Origin: Rhizobium metallidurans
GTDB taxonomy: Bacteria > Pseudomonadota > Alphaproteobacteria > Rhizobiales > Rhizobiaceae
DNA: 64,000 bases
Reading direction: 5' to 3'
Assembly (NCBI RefSeq): GCF_014196505.1
Contig: NZ_JACIDW010000003.1
Coordinates: 478,368 to 542,367 of the forward strand
The notes beneath the pieces are model-generated. The model did no database searches and had not been told where the DNA came from. It worked only from the letters and a program-made list of their open reading frames with translations. Within the stretch, counting starts at the first letter, position 1, and each line of letters starts with the position of its first letter. Below are positions 46,169-55,664 of this stretch, piece by piece. Made by a program: the position numbers and the translations under genes.

Positions 46169-47359
46169 TCAATCCTCCTGAAGCCGCTCGCCGCGACGGA
46201 ACGGGCTGTGCTCGCTCAAAATCTCGTTCATGTGCTCGACGTCGTCGCGCTCGCGGGCGAGATAATCGCCGATCGCCCTCCGCAGGCCGGCATGGGCGAC
46301 GTAGTGGGCCGAGTGCGTTGTCACCGGCAGGTAACCGCGTGCCAGCTTGTGCTCTCCCTGCGCTCCTGCTTCCACCCGCTTCAGCCCCTTTGCGAGCGCG
46401 AAGTCGATCGCCTGGTGATAGCAGACCTCGAAATGCAGGAAGGGATGATCCTCGATGCAGCCCCAGTGCCGGCCGTAGAGCGTTTCGGAGCCGATGAAGT
46501 TGATGGCGCCGGCGACGTAGCGGCCATTGTGCCTGGCCATGACCAGCAGGATATCCTCGGGCATCCGCTCGCCGATCAGCGAGTAGAATTCCCGCGTCAG
46601 GTAGGGCCGGCCCCATTTGCGGCTGCCGGTATCCATGTAGAAGGCGAAGAACTGGTCCCAGATATCCTCGGTCAGGTCGCTGCCGGTCAGCCAGTCGATG
46701 CTGATGCCGTTTTCGAGCGCCGCCCGGCGTTCCTTGCGAAGCGCCTTGCGTTTGCGCGAGGCGAGCGTCTCCAGGAACTCATCGTGGTTGGCATAACCCT
46801 CGTTGATGAAGTGGAACTGCTGGTCGGTGCGGTGCAGATACTCCTCGCTCTCCAGGATCGCCATCTCGTCGTCGGGAACGAAGGTGATGTGCGCGGAGGA
46901 GACGCCGAGGCGGCGCACGACCTCTTTCAGGCTTTCCGCCATCGCGTCCTGCACGGCGAGGCGCGGATAATCCTCGGCGACCAGAAGGCGCGGACCGGTG
47001 GCCGGGGTAAACGGGATCGAGCATTGCAGCTTCGGATAATAGCGGCCGCCGGCCCGCTCGAAGGCGTCGGCCCAGCCATGGTCGAAGACATATTCGCCCC
47101 GGCTGTGGTTCTTGAGATATCCGGGCAGGGCGCCGACGAGGCGTCCGTCCTCCGTCTCAAGCAGCATGTGATGGCCGAGCCAGCCGGTCTCCGCAGTTGC
47201 CGACCCCGATTCCTCGAGCGACGACAGGAAGGCATGCGAGACGAAAGGGTTGTAGGCGATCGATGTGCCTGATCGGGAGGCCCCGGCGAGCTTGGACCAG
47301 CTCTCCGGGGAAATCGCGGTGAAAGACCGCTCTATGCGGATTGAAAGTTCATCAGTCAT
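46169..47359 (-). CDS. GNAT-like N-acetyltransferase (COG3146, DUF482)
   Basis: The 396-residue protein fits the DUF482/COG3146 family, a double GNAT-type fold resembling the FemABX peptidoglycan transferases: YFYNPFVSHAFLSSLEESG-like opening (IAYNPFVSHAFLSSLE), FMDTGSRKWGRPYLTREFY in the middle, and HFEVCYHQAIDFALAKGL with AGAQGEHKLARGY at the end. Acyl or peptidyl transfer is likely; the acceptor is unknown. The ATG at 47359 is used, since the codons before it are basic and lack family character, although neither start has a good ribosome binding site. Confidence 0.83.
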   Translation of the reverse strand: MTDELSIRIERSFTAISPESWSKLAGASRSGTSIAYNPFVSHAFLSSLEESGSATAETGWLGHHMLLETEDGRLVGALPGYLKNHSRGEYVFDHGWADAFERAGGRYYPKLQCSIPFTPATGPRLLVAEDYPRLAVQDAMAESLKEVVRRLGVSSAHITFVPDDEMAILESEEYLHRTDQQFHFINEGYANHDEFLETLASRKRKALRKERRAALENGISIDWLTGSDLTEDIWDQFFAFYMDTGSRKWGRPYLTREFYSLIGERMPEDILLVMARHNGRYVAGAINFIGSETLYGRHWGCIEDHPFLHFEVCYHQAIDFALAKGLKRVEAGAQGEHKLARGYLPVTTHSAHYVAHAGLRRAIGDYLARERDDVEHMNEILSEHSPFRRGERLQED

Positions 47360-47434
47360 GGAGCGAATGCGAGACCGTTTCAATGATTTGGGGGCATTGT
47401 CAGTCTGCGCACGATCTTGTTGAAAAAGCGAGCG

Positions 47435-48154
47435 TCAAACCGACGCGCGCGGGTCGAAGCCCTCGAAGGTCATCTGGTCGGCGTGCTCGAAGCTGTGCTT
47501 GCGCGCCTTCTCGTCGCGAACCGTCCAGGTAATGACGACGGTACCCTTTTCGCGCTCCGCCTTGATGAACGGGTTGGGCAGGTCCGCGTAAAAGTAGGAA
47601 ATGAAGTCGAGACCGAGTTTCATCGCCTTTTCATGGGCTTCAAACTCCTCCGGCTTGTTTCCGCCGGCCGTCAACCCGATCGGGTAGGGCGCGTTCAGCG
47701 CCTTCAGTTCCTTCAAGAGCCAATGGTCGAAGCTCATCAGCGCCACCTGGCCCTCATAGCCCTCGAGTTCCTCCAGCACCGCTTCGACGAAGCCTTCGTC
47801 GTCTGTCTCGCGGCCCTTGAGCTCGATCACGAGCGGCACTCTTCCCTTCACAAGTTCGAGAAGCTGCCTCAGCGTCGGGATCTTGTCGGCCGTTCCGCCG
47901 ACGGAAAGCAATCCAAGTTCCTGCGATGTGCGTTCGCGCACGTCGCCCTTCAGATTGCACAGGCGCTCGAGATTCTCATCGTGAAAGACGACGGGAACGC
48001 CGTCCGATGGGTAGTGCAGATCGCACTCGATCGCGAAGCCTGCCTCGACCGCGCGGGCGAAAGCCGAAAGCGTGTTTTCCCAGACGAGCTTGTTCTGGTC
48101 GTGATAGCCGCGGTGCGCGACCGGACGTTCCTTGAGCCATGCTGCGGAGGTCAT
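47435..48154 (-). CDS. ugpQ: Glycerophosphodiester phosphodiesterase
   Basis: The 239-residue protein has the GDPD TIM-barrel motifs: HRG at 14-16, ENT at 26-28, and ECDLH with the metal-binding Glu 43 and Asp 45, plus VFHDENLERLC with the second His. It hydrolyses glycerophosphodiesters to glycerol-3-phosphate. No signal peptide is seen, so it should be cytoplasmic, as UgpQ. The start overlaps the stop of the RidA gene upstream by one base (TAATG), so both are translated together. Confidence 0.88.
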   Translation of the reverse strand: MTSAAWLKERPVAHRGYHDQNKLVWENTLSAFARAVEAGFAIECDLHYPSDGVPVVFHDENLERLCNLKGDVRERTSQELGLLSVGGTADKIPTLRQLLELVKGRVPLVIELKGRETDDEGFVEAVLEELEGYEGQVALMSFDHWLLKELKALNAPYPIGLTAGGNKPEEFEAHEKAMKLGLDFISYFYADLPNPFIKAEREKGTVVITWTVRDEKARKHSFEHADQMTFEGFDPRASV

Positions 48155-48621
48155 TATGCGATTTCCATGATGGCGTCGATTTCGACGGCGGCGTTCATCG
48201 GCAGCGCCGCCATGCCGACGGCGGCGCGCGCGTGCTTGCCGGCATCGCCGAGAACATTGGCGATGAGGTTCGATGCACCGTTGATCACGAGATGCTGCTC
48301 GACGAATTCAGGCACGGAGGCCACGAAGCCGTTCAGCTTGATAACGCGCTTGATGCGGCCAAGATCGCCGCCGAGCGCAGCACTTGCCTGCGCCAGGATG
48401 TTGATGGCGCACAGTTCAGCGGCGCGCTGACCCTGGGGCACGTCGACATTGCGGCCGAGATGGCCGGTAAATGCGAGCTTGCCGTCTTCGAGCGGCAACT
48501 GGCCGGAAATGTGCAGGACGTTGCCCGAGATGACGTAGGGAACGTAGTTTGCGGCGGGTGCGGCGGCCTGGGGCAGGGATATCCCCATCTCTTTGAGCCG
48601 TGCGGCGATCTGATCGGACAT
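48154..48621 (-). CDS. RidA family enamine/imine deaminase-like protein
   Basis: The 155-residue protein is a RidA/YjgF-type fold of the YjgH/RutC-related subgroup with a longer N-terminus (RLKEMGISLPQAAAPAANYV), GNVLHISGQLPL and the trimer end AAVGMAALPMNAAVEIDAIM. RidA removes reactive enamine/imine intermediates made by PLP enzymes; this subgroup may lack the catalytic Arg (the usual R-x is replaced by MAALP), so activity is uncertain. It is translationally coupled to the GDPD gene and divergent from eipB. Confidence 0.87.
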   Translation of the reverse strand: MSDQIAARLKEMGISLPQAAAPAANYVPYVISGNVLHISGQLPLEDGKLAFTGHLGRNVDVPQGQRAAELCAINILAQASAALGGDLGRIKRVIKLNGFVASVPEFVEQHLVINGASNLIANVLGDAGKHARAAVGMAALPMNAAVEIDAIMEIA

Positions 48622-48757
48622 TTTCCTCTCCGCTTTTGTTGTGATTAGTTCTAAAATTATGCATCTGGGCTTGAATCAATTTTGTGACACGATCGAGCCT
48701 CGATTTAGCCGGATGTGTTCTTATAACATCGTTGGTGAGTCCAACAGGAGATTATCA

Positions 48758-49606
48758 ATGGTCCGATCGAGTCTTGCCGCGCTCTTCCTTGCAGGCGTTT
48801 CGGCAACCGCTCACGCGGCGGCACCTTCTGTCGGCGCAGGGATGGCCACGGGCCTGATCGCGCACCGGGCCATCTACGATCTGGAACTCAAGGATGCGTC
48901 GGAACGCTCGGGCATATCGGGTATGTCCGGTCGCATGGTCTACGAATTCAACGGTGATTATTGCACCGGGTACACGACGAAATTCCGCTTCGTGACAAAG
49001 ATCGACACCGGTGATGCCGTGCGCGTCAGCGACCAGCAGACCAATACCTTCGAGAATCTGAAGGACGGGAAGTTCACCTTCGACACAAAGTCCTTCACCG
49101 ACAACCAGCTCGACAAGGAGGTCACCGGCGCGGCCGAGGATCAGGGCGAGGCTACCAAGGTCGATCTCAAGCAGCCGGCGAGCAAGAACCTGCAGCTGGA
49201 AGCCAGCCGTTTCCCCACCGAACACATGATGGATGTCATCAAGAACGCCAAGGCCGGCAATCGCCTGTTCGAGGCGCGCGTGTTCGATGGTTCCGATGAT
49301 GGCGACAAGGCGTTGGCGACGACGACGGTCGTTGGCAAGCCGGTGACGCCTGTCAACGACGAGGCCGATTCCAGCAATGCCGGCGCCTTCTCGAAGGCCA
49401 CCTTCTGGCCGGTCACGATCTCGTATTTCAACGAGAACACCAAAACCGACGCTCTTCCGGTCTATCGCATGTCGTTCAAACTCTACGAGAACGGCATCAC
49501 CCGCGATCTGACCATGGATTATGGCGATTTCGTCCTGACCGGAAAGCTCTCCAAGCTAGAGCTTCTCGATGCGAAAACCTTGCCTGTAAGTAATTGCACG
49601 CGTTGA
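48758..49606 (+). CDS. eipB: EipB family cell envelope integrity protein (DUF1849)
   Basis: EipB is a periplasmic beta-spiral protein needed for envelope integrity in Brucella, and conserved in Rhizobiales. The 282 residues start with a signal peptide (MVRSSLAALFLAGVSATAHA). Cys 69 (NGDYCTGY) and Cys 280 at the very end (SNCTR) match the conserved disulfide that holds the beta-spiral closed. DLTMDYGDFVL is typical. AGGAG lies 7 bases before the ATG at 48758. It is divergent from the RidA gene and 78 bases before the pentapeptide gene. Confidence 0.93.
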   Translation: MVRSSLAALFLAGVSATAHAAAPSVGAGMATGLIAHRAIYDLELKDASERSGISGMSGRMVYEFNGDYCTGYTTKFRFVTKIDTGDAVRVSDQQTNTFENLKDGKFTFDTKSFTDNQLDKEVTGAAEDQGEATKVDLKQPASKNLQLEASRFPTEHMMDVIKNAKAGNRLFEARVFDGSDDGDKALATTTVVGKPVTPVNDEADSSNAGAFSKATFWPVTISYFNENTKTDALPVYRMSFKLYENGITRDLTMDYGDFVLTGKLSKLELLDAKTLPVSNCTR

Positions 49607-49684
49607 ACGATTTCGCCGCATCGGCGTGATAGCGTATGCAAAGCCGCGCGCTCTGTGCTAGAGATCGCTCGACAGTGAGCGTGG

Positions 49685-50413
49685 ATGGCGAGCGGAGTGC
49701 GTATTTTGCCAGGCTTTAGGGTATCGATCGTGGCCGTGACGGCCTTTGCCGCCGCGTTGATGGTGGCGACATTCGCAGGTTCGATCTCCGCGGCCGACTG
49801 CGGCTCGACAGCCTCGGCCGGCATCGACTGGGGTGGTTGCAACAAGAAGAACCTGATGTTGGAGGGCGGCGATTTCCAGAAGGGAAATCTCGCCGACACC
49901 GATTTCACGCTTACCAACCTCAGCGACTCCAATCTCGCCTCCGCCAACCTGGAAAAGGCGACCCTGGTTCGCACCTGGTTCACCGGCTCCGACCTCACCA
50001 AGGCCAATTTCTCCAAGGTCGAGGCCTATCGATCCGGCTTCGAGGGCGTCAACGCCGAGGGCGCCAACTTCACGGGAGCGGAGCTGCAGCGCGCCAATTT
50101 CAATCGCGCCGTGCTGAAGGGCGTCAATTTCGAAAAGGCCGAACTTGGCCGCGTGACCTTCAAGGGCGCGGACGTGACGGGCGTCAACTTCGCGCTGACT
50201 AACCTCTCGCGGGCCGATCTCACCGGCGCCACCTTCACGGGACCGATCTCCTTCGATCGCGCCTTCATGTTCCTGACGAGGATCAGCGGACTGGATCTGT
50301 CCCAGGCCACCGGTCTCGATGCGGCGCAGGTTGCGCTGGCCTGCGGCGATTCGAACACCAAGCTGCCGTCTGGCATGGCGACGCCGACGAGCTGGCCCTG
50401 CGAAGCCGATTGA
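49685..50413 (+). CDS. Exported pentapeptide-repeat protein
   Basis: The 242-residue protein has a signal-like N-terminus (VSIVAVTAFAAALMVATFAG, ending near SISAADC) and about 20 pentapeptide repeats of the type A(N/D)Lxx over residues 55-200 (FQKGNLADTDFTLTNLSDSN and further), which form a right-handed quadrilateral beta helix. Some such proteins mimic DNA, but the export signal argues for a structural or binding role outside the cytoplasm. Paired Cys (C39, C52 and C-terminal pair) may form disulfides. The start is uncertain: ATG 49685 has no clear ribosome binding site, and a GTG at 49697 is possible. Confidence 0.82.
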   Translation: MASGVRILPGFRVSIVAVTAFAAALMVATFAGSISAADCGSTASAGIDWGGCNKKNLMLEGGDFQKGNLADTDFTLTNLSDSNLASANLEKATLVRTWFTGSDLTKANFSKVEAYRSGFEGVNAEGANFTGAELQRANFNRAVLKGVNFEKAELGRVTFKGADVTGVNFALTNLSRADLTGATFTGPISFDRAFMFLTRISGLDLSQATGLDAAQVALACGDSNTKLPSGMATPTSWPCEAD

Positions 50414-50540
50414 CCCGCGCAAGGGCCGTGAGTGGTCCCGTGCGTGCCTATATGACGGCGCTCATCGGTTATTTTACCAACGAGACTTGATTTTCCAGGG
50501 CGGGGAGGGTATGGCCCCCGCATTCCACACGTAAGGCATG

Positions 50541-50640
50541 GGATTTGTCCGGGAGAAATCCGGACGGTTCCGCCCGGTGGCATCCTCGAAGAGGGTGCTG
50601 TTCGCCTTGCGGAGGTTCAACCGGAAAAGGATAACAAGGC
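50541..50640 (+). promoter_or_regulatory. Structured leader of rpsB
   Basis: The 227 bases before rpsB contain no gene. Two stems that exclude each other overlap: GGATTT/AAATCC (50541-50546 and 50556-50561) and GTCCGG/CCGGAC (50547-50552 and 50560-50565). A third stem, GCATCCTC/GAGGGTGC with a GAA loop, lies at 50580-50598. Such a leader could allow feedback by S2 or EF-Ts. Confidence 0.5.
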
Positions 50641-51408
50641 ATGGCATTGCCCGATTTTTCTATGCGCCAGCTGCTTGAAGCAGGCGTCCACTTCGGCCAC
50701 CAGACTCACCGCTGGAACCCGAAGATGAAGCCGTACATTTTCGGCGATCGTAACAACATTCACATCATCGACCTCGCACAGACGGTTCCGCTTCTGTCGC
50801 GCGCTCTGCAGGCTGTTTCCGACACCGTAGCCCGTGGCGGCCGCGTTCTGTTCGTCGGCACCAAGCGCCAGGCTTCCGAGCTCATCGCTGACTCGGCCAA
50901 GCGTTCCGCTCAGTATTACGTCAACTCGCGTTGGCTCGGCGGCATGATGACCAACTGGAAGACGATTTCGAACTCGATCCAGCGTCTGCGCAAGCTCGAC
51001 GAGATCCTGTCTTCGGAACAGTCCGGCTACAACAAGAAAGAGCGCCTGAACCTCGAGCGCGAGCGCGAAAAGCTCGACAAGGCTCTCGGTGGTATCAAGG
51101 ACATGGGCGGCACGCCGGACCTGATGTTCATCATCGACACCAACAAGGAAAAGATCGCGATCGACGAAGCCAAGCGCCTCGGCATCCCGGTCGTCGCCAT
51201 CATCGACTCGAACTGCGACCCGGACCTGATCGACTATCCGATCCCCGGCAACGACGACGCTTCGCGCGCCATCGCCCTCTACTGCGACCTGATCTCGCGC
51301 GCTGCCATCGACGGCATCGCTCGCCAGCAGAGCTCGTCGGGCCGTGACCTCGGTGCATCGATCGAAGCTCCGGCTGAGCCGGCGCTCGAAGGCGAAGCCG
51401 AAGCCTGA
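50641..51408 (+). CDS. rpsB: 30S ribosomal protein S2
   Basis: S2 binds the 30S body and is needed for S1 binding. The 255 residues are normal; [21 protein letters not shown] and the GTKRQA... and [17 protein letters not shown] blocks are family signatures. The tail is Ala/Glu-rich. AAAAGGATAACAAGGC precedes the ATG. It heads the rpsB-tsf-pyrH-frr block and probably shares a transcript with tsf. Confidence 0.98.
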   Translation: MALPDFSMRQLLEAGVHFGHQTHRWNPKMKPYIFGDRNNIHIIDLAQTVPLLSRALQAVSDTVARGGRVLFVGTKRQASELIADSAKRSAQYYVNSRWLGGMMTNWKTISNSIQRLRKLDEILSSEQSGYNKKERLNLEREREKLDKALGGIKDMGGTPDLMFIIDTNKEKIAIDEAKRLGIPVVAIIDSNCDPDLIDYPIPGNDDASRAIALYCDLISRAAIDGIARQQSSSGRDLGASIEAPAEPALEGEAEA

Positions 51409-51419
51409 TAAAAGAAGCA

Positions 51420-51497
51420 GGCGGATCGACAGGTCCGCCATGCTTTCCAGAGATTGGGAAAAGGCCGCTCGCGACTTTGATGAAGTTGGGCGGCCTT
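51420..51497 (+). other. Hairpins between rpsB and tsf
   Basis: In the 245-base gap GGCGGA/TCCGCC (51420-51425 and 51434-51439) and AAGGCCGC/GCGGCCTT (51461-51468 and 51490-51497, 21-base loop) can form. No T-run follows either, so they may partly attenuate or process the transcript rather than end it. The rest of the gap holds nothing I can name. Confidence 0.5.
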
Positions 51498-51653
51498 GAC
51501 CATTTCAGGCGAGGGAATTCAGTCTCTCGCCGTTTGAGTTTCGTTATGACGCGTCATTCATCACGCTGTCATACATACAGGTACATTTCGTGCCTCAATC
51601 CGGTGCCGCACCGCCTTTCGCGGGCCACCGTTTGAACCGACAAGAGGAAGCTT

Positions 51654-52580
51654 ATGACCGAGATTACGGCTGCACTGGTGAAGGAACTGCGCGAGAAGTC
51701 CGGCGCAGGCATGATGGACTGCAAGAAGGCGCTGCTGGAAAACAACGGCGACATCGAAGCATCGATCGACTGGCTCCGCGCAAAGGGCATCTCGAAGGCC
51801 GACAAGAAGGCTGGTCGCGCTGCTGCTGAAGGCCTGATCGCCATCGCTGGCGCCGGCCACAAGGCTGTCGTTGTCGAGCTCAACTCGGAAACCGACTTCG
51901 TTGCCCGTAACGACGCCTTCCAGGATCTGGTTCGCGGCATCGCCAACGTTGCTCTGACGACCGATGGTTCGGTTGAAGCCATCTCGGCTGCGACCTACCC
52001 GGCATCGGGCAAGCCTGTCGCCGACACCATCAAGGACGCGATCGCCACGATCGGCGAAAACATGACGCTGCGCCGCGCCGCCAAGCTCGAAGTCGAGCAC
52101 GGCGTTGTCGCGACCTACATCCACAACGCTGCCGGCGACGGCATCGGCAAGCTCGGCGTTCTGGTTGCCCTGAAGTCGGAAGGCGACAAGGCCGTTCTGA
52201 CCTCGATCGGCCGCCAGGTCGCCATGCACATCGCCGCGACCAACCCGCTGGCGATCCGCGCCGAGGAAGTCGATCCTGCTGTCGCCGAGCGCGAACGCAA
52301 CGTCTTCATCGAGCAGGCTCGCGAATCCGGCAAGCCGGAAGCCATCATCGAAAAGATGGTCGATGGCCGCATGCGCAAGTTCTTCGAGGAAGTCGCTCTT
52401 CTCTCGCAGGCATTCGTCATCAACCCCGACCTGACGGTTGGTGCTGCTGTCGAAGCCGCTGCCAAGGAAGCTGGCGCCAAGATCGAAGTCGTCGGCATGG
52501 CCCGTCTTCTCCTCGGCGAAGGCGTCGAGAAGGAAGAGAGCGATTTCGCCGCCGAAGTGGCTGCTGTCGCCAAGGGCTGA
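51654..52580 (+). CDS. tsf: Elongation factor Ts
   Basis: EF-Ts exchanges GDP for GTP on EF-Tu. Its 308 residues have the UBA-like N-terminus [20 protein letters not shown] with MMDCKKAL, the TDFVARN motif that inserts into EF-Tu, and two coiled-coil subdomains. The rpsB-tsf order is universal; EF-Ts levels are tied to S2. GAGGAAGC lies before the ATG. Confidence 0.98.
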   Translation: MTEITAALVKELREKSGAGMMDCKKALLENNGDIEASIDWLRAKGISKADKKAGRAAAEGLIAIAGAGHKAVVVELNSETDFVARNDAFQDLVRGIANVALTTDGSVEAISAATYPASGKPVADTIKDAIATIGENMTLRRAAKLEVEHGVVATYIHNAAGDGIGKLGVLVALKSEGDKAVLTSIGRQVAMHIAATNPLAIRAEEVDPAVAERERNVFIEQARESGKPEAIIEKMVDGRMRKFFEEVALLSQAFVINPDLTVGAAVEAAAKEAGAKIEVVGMARLLLGEGVEKEESDFAAEVAAVAKG

Positions 52581-52602
52581 TCGTCCTATATATGTGAAAA
52601 CA

Positions 52603-52634
52603 GAAGGGCATCGCGTGACAACGCGATGCCCTTC
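52603..52634 (+). other. Long perfect hairpin between tsf and pyrH
   Basis: GAAGGGCATCGCGT pairs perfectly over 14 bp with ACGCGATGCCCTTC around a 4-base loop (GACA). It starts 22 bases after tsf and ends 39 bases before pyrH. GTGTATCC follows, not a T-run. Confidence 0.75.
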
Positions 52635-52673
52635 GTGTATCCGGCACTCAGCGGTAATATACGAGGAGCCAAG

Positions 52674-53396
52674 ATGTCGTCAGAGCCTGTCTACAAACGT
52701 GTTCTACTCAAGGCTTCCGGCGAAGCCCTCATGGGCAGCCAGGGATTTGGAATCGATGTAGCGGTGGCCGACCGCATTGCGGCCGATATCGCCGAAGCGC
52801 GGCAGATGGGTGTTGAAGTCGGCGTCGTCGTCGGCGGCGGCAACATCTTCCGCGGCGTGGCTGTCGCCTCCAAGGGCGGTGACCGGGTCACGGGCGACCA
52901 CATGGGCATGCTCGCGACCGTCATCAACGCGCTGGCGCTGGCGACCTCGCTGCGCAAGCTCAACATCGATACGGTCGTGCTGTCGGCGATCGCCATGCCG
53001 GAGATCTGCGAGAGCTTCTCGCAGCGCGCCACCCTCTATCATCTGTCGCTCGGCCGCGTGGTGATCTTCGCCGGCGGTACCGGCAACCCATTCTTCACGA
53101 CCGACTCGGCCGCAGCGCTCCGCGCCGCCGAAATGGGCGCCGAAGCGATCTTCAAGGGCACGCAGGTCGACGGTATCTACTCCGCCGACCCGAAGAAGGT
53201 ACCCGACGCAACGCGCTTCGACCAGCTGACCCACAAGGAAGTGCTCGACAAGGGCCTCGCCGTCATGGACGTTGCGGCGGTCGCCCTGGCACGTGAAAAT
53301 TCCATTCCGATCATCGTCTTCTCGATCCACGAGAAGGGCGGTTTTGCTGAAATCCTCAGGGGCGGCGGTCTGAAGACCATCGTCACCGACAACTGA
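52674..53396 (+). CDS. pyrH: UMP kinase
   Basis: PyrH phosphorylates UMP to UDP and is an essential, hexameric enzyme of pyrimidine supply. The 240 residues show the amino acid kinase fold: [31 protein letters not shown]-type ([15 protein letters not shown]), and the GTP/UTP control regions. AGGAG lies 6 bases before the ATG at 52674. A frameshifted longer frame upstream overlaps the hairpin and is not used. The gene follows tsf and precedes frr by 55 bases. Confidence 0.97.
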   Translation: MSSEPVYKRVLLKASGEALMGSQGFGIDVAVADRIAADIAEARQMGVEVGVVVGGGNIFRGVAVASKGGDRVTGDHMGMLATVINALALATSLRKLNIDTVVLSAIAMPEICESFSQRATLYHLSLGRVVIFAGGTGNPFFTTDSAAALRAAEMGAEAIFKGTQVDGIYSADPKKVPDATRFDQLTHKEVLDKGLAVMDVAAVALARENSIPIIVFSIHEKGGFAEILRGGGLKTIVTDN

Positions 53397-53451
53397 CAGA
53401 GTGGCGGCGCCCAAAGCGCGCCGCAGCTTCTACCGAGACGGGAGCACTGCT

Positions 53452-54012
53452 ATGAGTGAAGGCATCGACATCAACGATATCAAGCGCCGCATGGATGGCG
53501 CGATCAATGCGTTCAAGAGCGATATCGCATCGCTGCGCACCGGCCGCGCATCGGCGAACATCCTCGACCCGGTGACGGTCGAAGCCTATGGTTCGCGTGT
53601 GCCGCTGAACCAGGTCGCCAACGTGACCGTGCCGGAGCCGCGCATGCTCGGCATTTCGGTCTGGGACAAGTCGATGGTCGGTGCGGTCGATCGCGCGATC
53701 CGCGAAGCCAATCTCGGCCTGAACCCGATCGTAGACGGCCAGAACCTGCGTATTCCGCTGCCCGAACTCAACGAGGAGCGCCGCAAGTCGCTCGTCAAGG
53801 TAGCGCACGACTACGCGGAAAAGAGCAAGGTTGCGATTCGCCATGTTCGCCGCGACGGCATGGACGGCCTTAAGAAAGCCGAAAAGGACGGTGTCATAGG
53901 CCAAGACCTGAGCCGCTCGCAGTCGGATCGTGTGCAGAAGATGACAGACGACACGATTTCTGAGATCGACCGCTTGCTTGGCGAGAAGGAAAAGGAAATC
54001 ATGCAGGTCTAA
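53452..54012 (+). CDS. frr: Ribosome recycling factor
   Basis: RRF splits the post-termination ribosome with EF-G. The 186 residues equal the usual length; [14 protein letters not shown] (head hinge), [16 protein letters not shown] and the helical bundle [21 protein letters not shown] are family marks. GGGAG lies 7 bases before the ATG. It follows pyrH and precedes uppS by 44 bases, with an AGGCGC/GCGCCT hairpin between. Confidence 0.98.
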   Translation: MSEGIDINDIKRRMDGAINAFKSDIASLRTGRASANILDPVTVEAYGSRVPLNQVANVTVPEPRMLGISVWDKSMVGAVDRAIREANLGLNPIVDGQNLRIPLPELNEERRKSLVKVAHDYAEKSKVAIRHVRRDGMDGLKKAEKDGVIGQDLSRSQSDRVQKMTDDTISEIDRLLGEKEKEIMQV

Positions 54013-54056
54013 GGCGCAAAGCGCCTGCGCCTTGGACTGTAGAAACCGGACGGGAA

Positions 54057-54803
54057 ATGTTGGAAAGAACATTCGTGACTGTGCCAGAACACGTTGCCAT
54101 CATCATGGATGGCAACGGTCGATGGGCAAAGCAGCGGGGGTTGCCGCGCACCATGGGGCACCGCAAGGGCGTTGACGCCGTGCGCGAGACCGTGCGCGCG
54201 GCGGGCGACATTGGCGTCAAGTATCTGACCCTCTTTGCCTTTTCGTCGGAGAACTGGCGCCGTCCGGAAACCGAGGTGTCCGACCTGCTGGGCTTGCTCA
54301 AGGCGTTCATTCGCCGCGACCTCGCCGAACTGCACCGCCAGAACGTGCGCGTGAAGATCATCGGCGACCGCCACAGCCTGCAGAACGATATTCTCGATCT
54401 GCTGATCGACGCCGAAGAGACCACCAAGGCCAACACGGCCCTGACGCTGATCATCGCCTTCAACTACGGCGCGCGCGATGAGATTGCCCGCGCCATGGCG
54501 AGCCTCGCGCGTGACGTCGAGCAAGGTCGCCTGCGCTCGCAGGATATCACGCCGGCGCTCATCACCGCCCGGCTGGATACATCAGGCATCCCCGATCCCG
54601 ATCTCATCATCCGCACCAGCGGCGAGGAGCGCCTGTCGAACTTCCTGCTCTGGCAGGCCGCCTATTCCGAATTCATCTTCATTCCGGACTACTGGCCGGA
54701 TTTCAGCCGCGAGACGTTCCACGCGGCGCTGGAGACGTTCGCCTCCCGCAATCGCCGCTTTGGCGGTCTGGTCGCCGAAGCCGCGGCGGCGGTGGGAACC
54801 TGA
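54057..54803 (+). CDS. uppS: Undecaprenyl diphosphate synthase
   Basis: UppS builds the C55 lipid carrier for peptidoglycan and O-antigen. The 248 residues contain [14 protein letters not shown] (14-28; Asp 18, Arg and Gly bind farnesyl diphosphate), SSENWRRP, and [15 protein letters not shown] for isopentenyl diphosphate binding. The stop overlaps the start of cdsA by one base (TGATG), so translation is coupled. The lipid carrier and CDP-DAG steps lie side by side here. Confidence 0.96.
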   Translation: MLERTFVTVPEHVAIIMDGNGRWAKQRGLPRTMGHRKGVDAVRETVRAAGDIGVKYLTLFAFSSENWRRPETEVSDLLGLLKAFIRRDLAELHRQNVRVKIIGDRHSLQNDILDLLIDAEETTKANTALTLIIAFNYGARDEIARAMASLARDVEQGRLRSQDITPALITARLDTSGIPDPDLIIRTSGEERLSNFLLWQAAYSEFIFIPDYWPDFSRETFHAALETFASRNRRFGGLVAEAAAAVGT

Positions 54804-55636
54804 TGCAACGCGAACTGCAGCTTCGTGTCGTTTCGGGCATCGTTCTCGCGCTCATCGTGCTGGTCGCGACCTGGTACGGCGGTCTCGCCTTCAGCGTGTT
54901 GTCGGCGGTCATCGGACTGCTGATCTATCGTGAGTGGTCGAAGATAACCAGGCTTGCCGCCAACGAGCCGGTCGCCAACGCGGTCGGCTGGATCGGGCAG
55001 GCGGCGATCGCCGTCGCGGTCGTCTCGGGCACCGTCGGCTACTCGCTGATCCTTCTGTTGTTGTTTTTGGCCATCGCGGTCGGCTTCGTCGTCATGCGTG
55101 GCGTATCGCGCTGGTTCCCGGTGGGTACCGTCTACGCCGGGCTGACGGGGATCGCGCTGGCGAACATTCGTGGCGCCGATCCTGCAGGCCTGCACGCGAT
55201 GCTGTTCGTGTTCGCCGTCGTCTGGGCGACCGACGTTCTGGCCTATTTTGTCGGTCGCGCGATCGGTGGGCCGAAGCTGGCGCCAAAAATCTCGCCTGGA
55301 AAGACCTGGTCGGGCGCGATCGGGGGCGCTGTTTGCGCGGTAGCCGCCGGTATGCTGGTGGCCTACGTGGAATTTCCCAATGCGGTCCCGCTCGCCGGCT
55401 TCGTCGCGTTGGTGCTCTCCGTCTTCAGCCAGTCGGGCGATCTCTTCGAATCCTTCATCAAGCGCCGCTTCGGCGTCAAGGATTCAAGCCGTCTCATTCC
55501 AGGGCACGGCGGGGTCATGGACAGGGTTGACGGGCTCATTTTCGCCTGCTTTGCGGCGTTCTTGCTAGCCGGGCTTTTTTCGCTGATAAAGGGCGAACAA
55601 ATGGCGTCGCTGGGCGCGGCCTTGTTCGGCGCATAA
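54803..55636 (+). CDS. cdsA: Phosphatidate cytidylyltransferase
   Basis: CdsA makes CDP-diacylglycerol, the precursor of all phospholipids. The 277-residue protein has about seven membrane segments and the signature near the C-terminus, KDSSRLIPGHGGVMDRVDG, preceded by KRRFG. It starts inside the uppS stop codon, and rseP follows after 28 bases. Order uppS-cdsA-rseP-bamA is common among alpha- and gammaproteobacteria. Confidence 0.96.
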   Translation: MQRELQLRVVSGIVLALIVLVATWYGGLAFSVLSAVIGLLIYREWSKITRLAANEPVANAVGWIGQAAIAVAVVSGTVGYSLILLLLFLAIAVGFVVMRGVSRWFPVGTVYAGLTGIALANIRGADPAGLHAMLFVFAVVWATDVLAYFVGRAIGGPKLAPKISPGKTWSGAIGGAVCAVAAGMLVAYVEFPNAVPLAGFVALVLSVFSQSGDLFESFIKRRFGVKDSSRLIPGHGGVMDRVDGLIFACFAAFLLAGLFSLIKGEQMASLGAALFGA

Positions 55637-55664
55637 GGTCGATACAGGCCGACGGAAGGATCAT

